From Phymorhynchus buccinoides (taxonomy: Eukaryota; Mollusca; Gastropoda; Neogastropoda; Raphitomidae): a DNA stretch of 64,000 nucleotides. Below, piece by piece: positions 1-12,291 of this stretch; positions within the stretch are counted from its first letter, which is position 1; the number at the start of each line of letters is the position of its first letter. Position numbers and translations under genes: made by a program. The DNA lies in the NCBI GenBank assembly GCA_017654935.2, contig CM065704.1, positions 23,436,266 through 23,500,265 of the forward strand. The letters are read 5' to 3'. The notes under the pieces are model-generated. The model ran no database searches. It had not been told where the DNA came from and was given only the letters and a program-made list of their open reading frames with translations.

Positions 1-364
1 CATGAAGCGAGTGTTGATGGTGATGATTTTGATTGTGCTGATAGCCCAGCATTGGGGGATTGACTTCCAACCTAGTCGGCTCAGCAGTCAAGGGGTTAAA
101 GAAACGAAGACTGCCAGGGAGGTCTCCAAGTCACGAAGTGATCCACAGCGTGGAAAAATGAAAAGTGACTTTGACAGGTCAAATGGACCGCGTGACCGGA
201 AGCAAGGGGAGAGCATACGTGCTTCCGGGAAGGGAGAGTTGCGGTCCTTTGCTACTTTCGTTTTTCTAGGTGCTAGGGCATAGGTTTCCAAATTGAAGTG
301 TTTATGCTATTGTTTTGAGTGTTGGTCAGTATGGTTAGAACAGATAGTGACTTTTGTTGCTCAC
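1..364. other. Intron sequence, no gene recognised
   Basis: This is the intron downstream of DCTN1 exon 21. I see no exon matching the next part of p150. Positions about 297-350 resemble 3053-3107, a short dispersed repeat. Confidence 0.5.
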
Positions 365-448
365 CTTTCTGGCACACACACGAGTGTCGTTGTTGCAGGT
401 CTCCAGGTCTCTGAGCAGGATGGAAAACTCGCTCTGCTCCTCCCCAGA
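365..448 (-). CDS. DCTN1: DCTN1 coding exon 21 (last exon inside window)
   Basis: It encodes [20 protein letters not shown] then DTRVCARK, matching vertebrate [21 protein letters not shown]. The acceptor is GTTTCAG and the donor AAG|GTGAGC; phases 0/0. The next exon, expected to start near an RRRMPG-like segment, is not in positions 1-364 and must lie outside the window. Confidence 0.93.
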
Positions 449-3400
449 CTGAAACAAAGCCAAAATAACCTCTTTTTAATCCCTTCACTGCCAGAGAAAA
501 ATGGATAAATTATTAATTTTCTTATTATGAAATTTAATTGCCATTAAAATGGCCCTTTCGACTAATCATCAGAATCAGAATCAGAAAAGATACCTGTTAG
601 ACTCCAGCGATAAATAAAGCCAGTAAGATGCTGGGCTTGATTAGAAGGAGTTTTAAAAACTTAAATAAAGAGGTGTTCATAAATCTTTACAAATGTTTAA
701 TACGGCCTCATCTTGAGTATGGAAACATAATTTGGAATCCCTTTCTCAAACGACAGTCCAGTGCAATTGAGAAGGTACAGAAGAGAGCAGCCAAACTGAT
801 AAAATCCATAACAAATTTGGAATATGAGGACAGGCTACGTAAATAAGATTTGCCATCTTTAAAATACATAAGACTAAGGGGAGATTTGATAAATGTTTAC
901 AAGATTTTTCAAGGCACTGACAATACTAATAAAGGCTTGTTTCACTTGTCTAACGAAATAAGAACCCGTAATAGCGGACTTAAAATCCTAACCAGGTACA
1001 GCAGAACTAACATTAGAAAAAACTTTTTTTCTAACAGAGTCACCCAATATTGGAACAACCTCCCTGCACATACTAAACTGACCTCAGATACTAACAAATT
1101 CAAAAACCTCCTAGACAGTGATCCAAAAATTGCCCTGTTAAAGTATGTCCATGATTAGTGCATCAATATGGATGCTAAAAACCGCCACAGCAATTGCCAA
1201 ACTGTAACCAAAAGGAAGGACGCATTGAGAGGCTGCAAGGCCTGGTCGTCCAAATACCTGACCTGACCTGACCTGACTCAATCAAAGAAAATGGTCTAGA
1301 CATAGATATATCTTTCCTGACTTGTCTAAACCAAAAACCAGCCTTCCAGGACTATGGCATCAAAAGTGATGACATCATCAATGACATTGCATATTCTGTA
1401 GTCGACACAGGGCAGGCAGTAAAGGGGTTAAAGATTCTTCTTCTTCTGCGTTCCCAGGCCATCATCGCATGCTTAACCCCTTGACTGCCAGAGAAAATTA
1501 AAGAAAAAATAATTGTACAAATAATGACACGAAAAAGACAAGTGATAGAGCCAATCTGGCAAAATGGTCTGGGGATGTAACTCTCTTGACTGTGTTAGAG
1601 CAAAAGCCAGCATATCAGGGTTATTCCTCTTCATCTGATGAAATCGTCAGTGATGTCACCAGGTCAGTACGTGATACGTTGGTGGCAGTCAAGGGCTTAA
1701 AAAGTGTCAAAACATTAAATACTCACATTTTAGTATCAGAGCTCATTTTTGTTTTGTGTGCACACGTGTTGGTTTTCTGTGGTGAAGTAAGGTAGTTTGT
1801 ACTGCTGTTTGTCTTTAAACTCTAGTCAACTTTGTGTGTGTACACTCTGTGGCCTATAAACTGCTGTGGCTTGTATGTGTGCCTTACAATTTTACCAGCC
1901 GCAAAGTAAAGCTGGTAATGTTTTCAGTGGTCTCTTTGTTCCTCGCTGGCTGACAATATCTTCTTCCGGTAGACAATGTATGACAATGTCTGTATGTTAA
2001 CGCAATAACTTTTAAACGGAGGGACCTAGGAGGCTCCAATTTTGTATGCACATAGATAGTTAGGATACCTAGGCCCAGTAAACAAATGAAGGTCATTGGT
2101 CAAAGTCACTAAAGCAGAAAATGTTCCTGGCTGGCTGGCTATGTATCTATGTCAACATGATAACGCTTGAACGGAGGGACCTAGGAGGCTCCAATTTTGC
2201 ATGTGCATAGGTAGTTATGATATCTAGGCCAACTTTGAAAATGAAAGTCGTCTGCCAAAGGTCAAGGCCGCTGGAGCAGAAAATGTGCCATGTGGCTGGC
2301 AATACAGTGTCATAACGCTCTAGTGTGAATTTAACAATCACAAAAACTTTACTGACCATGAGGAGGATCTTGAGGCGGCTGATGTCGAAGTTGACACAGT
2401 CACAGGCGCTCGGCACGCTACACACGGCATCACAAGGAAATGACATGTGGCAGTAACAATGACAAAAACTGACCATGAGGAGGATCTTGAGGCGGCTGAT
2501 GTCGATGTTGACGCAGTCACAGGCGCTCAGCACGCTACACACGGCATAACAAGGAAACGACATGTGGCACTAACAATGACAAAAACTTCACTGACCATGA
2601 GGAGGATCTTGAGGCGACTGATGTCGATGTTGACGCAGTCACAGGCGCTCAGCACGCTACGCACGGCATCACACATGAGGCTGGTGCAGTCCACACGCTC
2701 ACTGGCCAGGTGAACCGTGTACAGTTGCTGCACAACAAATAATTACAAGGTGTCCCAAAAGTCACGCATCAGAGTGGGCTTGTAAAAATTTACTATTTAA
2801 CATTTTGTCCCCCTTTACTACCCCGTTCTCTTGTCACATCAACCTTCGTGCATTCATGTGAAACATGGACCCTCAACACAGATGTGGAAAAAAAGAATAC
2901 AAGCATTCAAAATGAGATGCTATAGAAAAATCCTGCAAATCAGTTGTGCTAGCTACATTAATTTTATGCAAAAATCACAGATTGGAGATTGTACTCCCCT
3001 TGGGTGGTTTGTTTTTTGGTTGCTATGGCATGTGCGATTTCCAGATCGATTGGTGTTTATGCTATTGTTTTGAGTGTTGGTAATGTATGGTTAGTATAGA
3101 TTGGAGATTGTATTTGGCTAAATGTGAAATTGGAACAAATCCATCAATATATAGCCTAGTGCACCAAAACTAATGACAAAAAGCTGCATATACAAAACTG
3201 GACTCACACACTAGTTGCTTTTACTTAACTAGGCTTACACATTCTGACACATCAACTTACTATCTTGTAATAGGCATTACTATCTTGTTTGTTTATTTAT
3301 TTATTAAGAAAATGTCTATAGTGCTAATCCTTTAATCTTTAAGCGCGCTAATCTTTCCGACATACCTGGAAGAAGGCAATGGATTTGTTCAGCATTTCCA

Positions 3401-6400
3401 AAGAGACAGTCTCATCCAGCTGAAAGCACACACACAAATCAAAATACTGTATCAGTCTTTTCATGTGCATTAACCCTTTCACCGCCAATGTATTTGGTAT
3501 TTTTTTTTAGTATTTGGTATATTCAAGTCACAGAGACTTATCTCTGTGAAATTCGGGCTGCTCCCCCCCACAGAGCGCATCACCGCAAGAGCAGCTCCTA
3601 CCCAATTTTTTTTCCGGGGGTGGGGCACAGGGTGAGGAGGATGTGTGGGCACACTTGGAAAACCTAGCTATCAATTTGGCCATACCAGGCAGTGGGATTT
3701 CTCTCTGCTCTTACCGACTTTCAACTGCCGTGGGATTTTTACGTGCGTAAAGCGCACGGGTCAGACTAGCTTTAAGTCCCCATCCGAAGGACTGGATGTT
3801 CAGTTCGATTTTTCTGTCAAACTAGAAAGAAAGGGCAAGGCCGGGATTCGAACCCGGGTCACTCACGCTGCAGTCACGCATTAAATTTGGCAGGCGAACG
3901 TCTTAACCACTCTGCCACCTTTCTCCCTCATACCATGTCGCATTTATGCACCACAATGGTTTAACACCCACGTCACTAAAAGGCATCAAATCAAAGCCTG
4001 TTATCCGAAGACCCTATTTTCTTAATGTTGGGAGGTAAGGATAGGCCTAATGTTATACATGTCACAGAGGAATTCACAAAGTAGCAAAACATTTTTTTTC
4101 TCTACCCAGTTATTGGTATGGCTTGTACCCACGTGTCGTCATATCCGGCCACAAGGAGCGTGCCATAGTATGGCAGACCGCCATCTTAGTCAGTAACTTT
4201 GTTTGAAAAATGCCAGATCGATGCTGTTTACACACAAATCTGACTAAGATGGCGACACTTCCGTTGGAAGGGTCGAGATGCGCACGCAGGTGGGGGGGAG
4301 CCATATTTTGGCTGAAAAATGGCTGGCGGCGAAAAGGTTAATAAAATGCCTGTGTTTGTATGAGAGAATTAGGCAAAGGTTTGCAGGCATTTTATGTCAG
4401 TCTTTTGCTTCTGACTATGACTGCCAGATAGCAGGGGAGGCAGCTGCTATTCTGAATGGCTGGAGATGCCTTGCCCAGGGCTATGTCCCCACTCTTTGGG
4501 GCAAAAGGATCTGAGGACAGCTGACATTGGGGAAGGTCCCCAAAGGCTAACCAATCCCTTTGGCTGCAGCCCTAAGTTCTAGGCATGTCCTAGTAACACA
4601 TCTCACTTCCACTCTTGCATAAACACGACAGCAAAACAACCGTCATATCTCACTTCCACTCTTGCATAAACACGACAGCAAAACAACCGTCATATCTCAC
4701 TTCCACTCTTGCATAAACACGACAGCAAAACAACCGTCATATCTCACTTCCACTCTTGCATAAACACGACAGCAAAACAGCCGTCATATCTCACTTCCAC
4801 TCTTGCATAAACACGACAGCAAAACAACCGTCATATCTCACTTCCACTCTTGCATAAACACGACAGCAAAACAACCGTCATATCTCACTTCCACTCTTGC
4901 ATAAACACGACAGCAAAACAACCGTCATATCTCACTTCCACTCTTGCATAAACACGACAGCAAAACAACCGTCATATCTCACTTCCACTCTTGCATAAAC
5001 ACGACAGCAAAACAACCGTCATATCTCACTTCCACTCTTGCATAAACACGACAGCAAAACAACCGTCATATCTCACTTCCACTCTTGCATAAACACGACA
5101 GCAAAACAACCGTCATATCTCACTTCCACTCTTGCATAAACACGACAGCAAAACAACCGTCATATCTCACTTCCACTCTTGCATAAACACGACAGCAAAA
5201 CAACCGTCATATCTCACTTCCACTCTTGCATAAACACAACAGCAAAACAACCGTCATATCTCACTTTCACTCTTGCATAAACACGACAGCAAAACAACCG
5301 TCATGTCTCATTTACACAGCTCAACTCTTCCAGCACCATGGGCGAATACATTCGCCCAGTACATCACACTTCACTCCCACCAAACGCAAAGACATTCACT
5401 GCCAAGCACCCTGCCATGTGTTATCTACTTTGAGCACTTATGTCAGTGATTTTACTGTTAAAGCAGCGCATGCGCTCTAAAAATTGAGAAATTATCAATT
5501 TTATTATCATAAAGTTTAAAAGAGACCCATTAGACGCAATCTGAGAAAATGGTCTAGAGATACATCTTTCCTCACTTGTCTAAACCAAAAACCAGCATTT
5601 CAAACCTCCCAAAATCAGTAACAGATTTTTAAAGTCCGTGCTTGGGTGCATATGAAAAAGAATATTAACTCTTTCACCGCCAGCCATATTTCAGCCAAAA
5701 ATTGCTATTAAATTTACCTGGGTAGAGAACAAAATCCATCTGCAGTATTGGGGATTCTTCTGTGACATATATAAAATAAGGTCTATCCTTACTTCCCAAA
5801 ACTAAGACAATAGGGTCTTTGGATAATAGACCCCAATTTGATGCCTTTTAGTGAGATAGGTGTTAAATCACTGTGGTGCTAAAATGCGACGTTGGCGGTG
5901 AAAGGGTTAAAATTTGAAATATGTACGGTATCAAGTGGGCGTTCGGGTGTTTACATTGTAAGATTTTTAAAGTTACATAGCACAGTTCTTTTCCATTGTA
6001 CTGCAGTAAACTGCACTGTGTTGTACTGCATTGCATCAGCATGTGTTCCAATGCACTGCACTGAAATGTAATAATAATAATAATTGGCACTTATATAGCG
6101 CACATATCTAGAAAATTCTATCCATGGCGCTTTACAAAGAAATAAAACTACAAACTTTCCCATTCTCTCTCTCACACACACACACACAAAACAAACAAAA
6201 ACAAAAAAGGAGACAAAAAGAAGAAAACGAAGAAGGGGAGAGGGTGGGAGGGGGTGAGGCGGGGTGGGGCGGGGGGGGGGGGTCACACACACACACTGCA
6301 CACACACACACACTCACTCAATTTCCATACGGCACAATCAACCCCCACACACACACACACATGTACTGCATTGTATTGCGCCACACTGTACGCCATGCTA

Positions 6401-8468
6401 CTATACTATATTATACTTGTATGTGTTATTCAGTCGTTCCCCCCCCCCCCCCCCCCATGGGAATACTGTGTTGTTGTTGTTGGACAAATAGTACAAACCG
6501 ATTTACTTAATTTAGAAAGTAACGTTTAGTTTCCCACTTAACGTTTAGTTTCCCACTTAAGGCTGGTTCTTAGTAGAACTTCATAAAATTAAGCGCTGGT
6601 TCTTGCGATGTCGATGTAGTGGTCCAGGGTCTTCTCTGTCCTTACCTGGTCCTTGTGGAGCATGTCGATGCAGTGGTCCAGGGTCTTCTCTGTCCTTACC
6701 TGGTCCTTGTGGAGCATGTCCATGTCCAGGGTCTTCTCCATCCTTACCTGGTCCTTGTGGAGCATGTCGATGTAGTGGTCCAGGGTCTTCTCTGTCCTTA
6801 CCTGGTCCTTGTGGAGCATGTCCATGTCCAGGGTCTTCTCTGTCCTTACCTGGTCCTTGTGGAGCATGTCCATGTCCAGGGTCTTCTCCATCCTTACCTG
6901 GTCCTTGTGGAGCATGTCGATGTAGTGGTCCAGGGTCTTCTCTGTCCTTACCTGGTCCTTGTGGAGCATGTCCATGTCCAGGGTCTTCTCTGTCCTTACC
7001 TGGTCCTTGTGGAGCATGTCCATGTCCAGGGTCTTCTCCATCCTTACCTGGTCCTTGTGGAGCATGTCCATGTCCAGGGTCTTCTCTATCCTTACCTGGT
7101 CCTTGTGGAGCATGTCCATGTAGTAGTTGTCTTCTCTATCCTTACCTGGTCCTTGCGGAGCATGTCGATGTAGTGGTCCAGGGTCTTCTCATGGGCCGAC
7201 ATCTCCGGCAGCAGTGTGCCCACTTTCAGGAAGAGATCCATGCCACAGTTGTTCAGGGCGCTGCACACACAATAATTACCATATTTTTTTCTGACGTTAA
7301 TGGAATACTTTTTTTTTCCCCATGAGAGTGAGACCCCTGCACCTAACAATGTGACTTCTAATATTAATATAGTGAGAAAATATAATAACAAAATCAGAAT
7401 ATTGTGTAATGTTTAGCACTGAGCACTGGTGCATGGAGGCCTGCCTTACCAACAGGAGAGCAGTGAGGGGTCTCACCTCTCCTACTGGTGCATGGAGGCC
7501 TGCCTTACCGACAGGAGAGCAGTGAGGGGTCTCACCTCTCGTACTGGTGCATGGAGACCTGCCTTACCAACAGGAGTGGTCTCACCTCTCGTACTGGTGC
7601 ATGGAGGCCTGCCTTACCAACAGGAGAGCAGTGAGTGGTCTCACCTCTCGTACTGGTGCATGGAGGCCTGCCTTACCAACAGGAGAGGTCTCACCTCTCA
7701 TACTGGTGCATGGAGGCCTGCCTCACCAACAGGAGAGCAGTGAGTGGTCTCACCTCTCGTACTGGTGCATGGAGGCCTGCAGGGAGGCCAGCTGCAGCAC
7801 CAGGCCGTTGGCAAAGCTGCACTGCTCCGCCCGCGACCCCTTCAGCACGTGCTCCTTATCCAGCTTCTCCACCACCTCAAACTGACACGGGCAAACACAC
7901 ACATACATATATATTAGGCATTAGGTATTAGGTACTTCATAGTCACAGAGGCGTCTCTGTGGAATTCAGGTTGCTCCCACCTGGAGAGCGCGTCACAGCC
8001 AGAGGCGCGCCAACCATTTTTTATTTTTTTTTTGCATGCGATTTTTTTGTGACTGATGTGGGTGGGGGGTGGGGGTGCAAATTTTGACCAAATGACAACT
8101 TTTTGTTGCCACTGGGTTTAACGTATGCTACCTCGGTTTATCGTCTCATCCGAAAGACAGTAAGGCCTAGTGCAAAGTGAGAGGAAAAATCCCCTGTACC
8201 CAGGTTCGAACTCTGGTTTAATTGACATGAACCGAACACGCTACCACTGTGCCACTCTACACCACCATAAGCATGTGCACAAGCATAGACACACACACGC
8301 TCACTCGCACAGACAAATTAAACACATAACACAGGTTGGCAAAACTCGCGCCGCTCCATTCGGGCCCCCTGGTTCTGCACATGTTTCTTTTAAAGCTTGT
8401 CCACCACCTCAAACTGACATGGGCAACCACATACATAGATGCATGCATGAGCGAGCATAATCTCTCTT

Positions 8469-8500
<32 letters not shown>

Positions 8501-11500
8501 TGAAAACACGTTGACAAACCTGCACTGCTGTGGGACCCTTTCAATACATATTCTTTCTCCAGCTTCTCTACCAGAACCACCTCAAACTGACAGCAAACAA
8601 AAGTGCCAATGCATAAAAACGTGCATACATGAGCGAGCATACTCACATACCACACACACATACACAGAGACAAACGCACACAAAGTAAAAACATAACAGA
8701 GGTTGGCAAAACTGCACTGCTCCACCTACGACCTCTTCTGCATGTCTTCCTTCTGCAGCTTTTCCACCACCTCAAACTGACAGCACAATGCATGAGCATA
8801 TACGAAAGGGACATTAAGTGTCAAACTAACCATCCCGAGAAAATTATACATTTGAAAACTTCAGACAACTCTCTTTCTAATGACACAAGAACCATTCTTG
8901 TATCTTTTTTCGTTCCAGAGTTATGAGCATTTAAAGTTAGTAAGTGAGCGTCGGCCATTTTCAGAAAACACAGTCTAAAGTCTAGCCTAGCTGAAGAAAA
9001 TGCATTGACCTATTCGTTTTAAAGCACTTATAAGACCATTTAGAGACCATATTAAAGATTGTCCTTTATAAATATGAAAGAGATGTAAGAGAACACGAAA
9101 ATACCCATAACTCAAAATTAATGTAAAAAAAAAAGAGATTTTTGACTTTTGGAATCCAAGCCTGTTGTGAGAAACTGGCCCAGCGACTTAATGTCTCTTT
9201 CGTGGTGCTGGGTCATATATGTGAGTGTGCATGCACACACACAAACACTCACGCACACTCGTATAATATCACGTAGTGTAGAAAGACGTAAAACAAAGCA
9301 ACTCAGTCACACACACACATACAGAAAATGAAAGAAACAATAGTGGTTGGCAAAATTGTACTGATCTTACCTCTTCAACATGCTCCTTTTACAACTTATG
9401 TGCAAATGCGTATAAAAAACAAGTAAACGTGAGCATACACTCACACACACAAAGAAAGAAAATAATACAGGTTGGCAAAACGGCAATGTTTTGGTCCTGG
9501 TCTTTTTCAACACACAGTCTTTCTCTAACTTTCTATCACCTCAAACAAACGTAGGCATGAGCATGCATGTGAACATGCGCACACATACAAGCATACATAC
9601 AAACAAGTGCACACACACACCACACTCATCCCTACCCATTTTTCTCTTCTGATATCACAGATGGTGAATAGTACGTTAAACGAAAGACAACAGACCAAGA
9701 AAATTTAAAATCAATGACTGAGAAGACGTAAAGTAGATTATATAAAGCTTTTCAGTTATAACCTCCAAAAATGTTTTTACACTCACAACCATTCCTTCCT
9801 GGCCCACCCACCTTCTCTTTGACTTGAGAGGCCAAGAGTTCCGCTTTGTTCATGATTCGAGGCACCATCAGCAGAACAGACACAGCATCATGGTCCCCTG
9901 CCAAAGCCACATTCATTTCATCAACTAATTTCACACAGAACAAGAGCATTATACAGCGCAACCAGAGAAACGAGAAAAGATGTATGCGGTTACTGAATTC
10001 AATTTTAATGAACCAGTTTTCGATATAAAATAAACTACAGCATACAACATACAAAACAAGAACTAAAAAAAAAGCAGAATAAAGCACAGACACAACCCCC
10101 CCCCCACCCTGGGGTTTGGGATAGGGTTAGGGATAGGGTTAGGGATAGGTTCAGGGTCAGATTAGTGTCAAATACACAAACAAATAAAAGTTGATGACTC
10201 ATCTGACCCTAAGCCTATCCCTAACCTGAAACCGTCAGAAATGAATGGAAGGGGCAAGGGAGGGGGCTATTCTTAACATTTGCCGTTTCTTTTTTTTTTT
10301 TTAAAGGAGACCACTGCCTGAACCTGCATCAAACTTGAGCTGAATTTGTATTTCTAACACTGACCCCAATGATCGGTTCAAAGAGCGTAATTCCTTGAGG
10401 GAGAGGATTTTCTTGTGCCGACCACTGCCCGAACCTGTATCTAGCTGCATGAATACGTTCCTTCACAGGCTTCATGCATAACAACAACAACATACAGTAT
10501 TTATACTGCGCTGAATCTTGATAGAAATCAAATCAAAGCGCACACACATGTTAGCATTCGCACGTTACCCACATGTGCATACCCACTTGCACCCCTGGCT
10601 ATCTTACCTCCCCTGCCCAGGAAGGAGTCGGGCATGAAGGACAGCAGCATCTTCACGTGGGACGTGGCCTGGAGCACCTCCAGCTTACGGAGCTCCATGT
10701 CAATGGTCTGCAAGGGAAACGATCGCAACACACTTGAGCAAAATCACACATCTAAAGGACATAGCATGTTCATGGGCGCTTCTACAAAATCCTGGAAAAC
10801 CTAAAACGGAAGGGGTACAGGGGCCACCTAAAGCAGGGTTCATACACATTTTTCATACCAAAATTCACAAACTTTCAAAGACCTTTTCAAATACCCATTA
10901 TCCTATTTTCAAAGACCTCTTACGACATAATAAAGTTAATAAACTGAAAAACAACATTCTTTTCTATTTGATGACAATTGCTTCGATCACAATCACTCAA
11001 GTTGCACCTGTGTAACCAAAAGACCCAGATATAGTGACAGGAAGTAACTTTTGAATCGAGGACATCTTATAGATGTAACTAGATCATCAAACAGCGGATA
11101 TAGGAAAATAAGCCAAATTAAATTCCTACTGTATCAATTCTGGGAGCAAACAAGAACATGATTACTGTGTCAGACTTTTTTTAGGCAACACTGACTTTTT
11201 CCCAAACCATTTCACGATTTTCACAGACGAAAGCCAATTTTCAAAGACCTTCAAAGACTGTGCGAATCCTGTAAAGGAAAACTGCTGTTTCAAAGGGATT
11301 TGACAGGCTCTCCTTGAAGCAAAGCACAAAGCTAAGGCATGACAAGGGCAGTGACAGGTGGTGCTAGGGACTAAATGTGGGAAGGTGAGAAAGGAAGTTC
11401 CTCACCGCAGCAAATTAAAAAAACCTGATGTGCAAGCAGAGGTTACAGTAAAAAAAAAACAACACAAAAAACCCAGCCTTAAAAACCCTGAATTTAGGCA

Positions 11501-11613
11501 TACAGCCAGCAGAGAAACACCCATGCATGTTCAAAATGTTGACGCCCAAGCTTATACACGAAATTGGACACAATCAAGTAGACAGTCGAACAAAACACTG
11601 GCATGGTGGCCAT

Positions 11614-11706
<93 letters not shown>

Positions 11707-12260
11707 TAGTGAGATAGAAACTAACAAAAGAGTGAGAGAGAGAGAGAGAAAAGAGAGAGAGAGCAAGAAAGAAAGAGACAGACAGACAGGTGAGGTACAA
11801 GCAAATAGATTCCTTGGTGCCCACCTTGGCAAAAGCTTTGGTCTCTGCAAACTTGGCCTTGAAGTCGAAGAGCTCGATGCTGGGCGTCTCTGCCTTTGTC
11901 TCAGACTCCAGCTGTTTGCTGCGCAGCTCTTTGTTAGCTTCCTGCGACACGTCAACCAAGGGGGAAAAGTACACATTTAAAGAACCTCAACAGGCCGAAG
12001 AGAGCAAATTGATTTTCATTAGGTATTAGGTAGGTATTAGGTACTTTATAGTCACAGAGGCATCTCTGTGAAATTTGGGTTGCTCCCACCTGGAGAGCGC
12101 GTCGCAGCCAGAGGCGCGCCACCCAATTTTTTAAATTTTTTTGGCATGCAATTTTTTGTGTGACTGATGAGGAAGGAAAGGGGGTGGTGGTAAATTTTGA
12201 CCAAATGACAACTTTTTTGTTGCCACTGGGTTTAACATGTGCTAAGTGCATGGGCACACG

Positions 12261-12291
<31 letters not shown>

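Noticed and set aside
3835..3927. tRNA gene (A and B boxes present)
   Set aside because: The stretch is the head of a SINE with body and tail, the cloverleaf is too long and irregular, and related copies occur elsewhere.
4593..5310. Regular 47-bp repeats resembling a CRISPR array
   Set aside because: No unique spacers separate the repeats, units are contiguous, and the context is an animal intron.
6603..7325. 240-codon Cys/Pro/Gly-rich plus-strand open frame
   Set aside because: It is the antisense of the DCTN1 exon 18 edge array.
11494..11976. Open frames across (GA)n beside exon 14
   Set aside because: Only 11825-11941 is coding; the rest is microsatellite translation.
12165..12190. CTGATGAGGAAGGAAA as a hammerhead ribozyme core
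   Set aside because: The pairing stems and the GAAA side of the core cannot be arranged; it is part of the SINE body.
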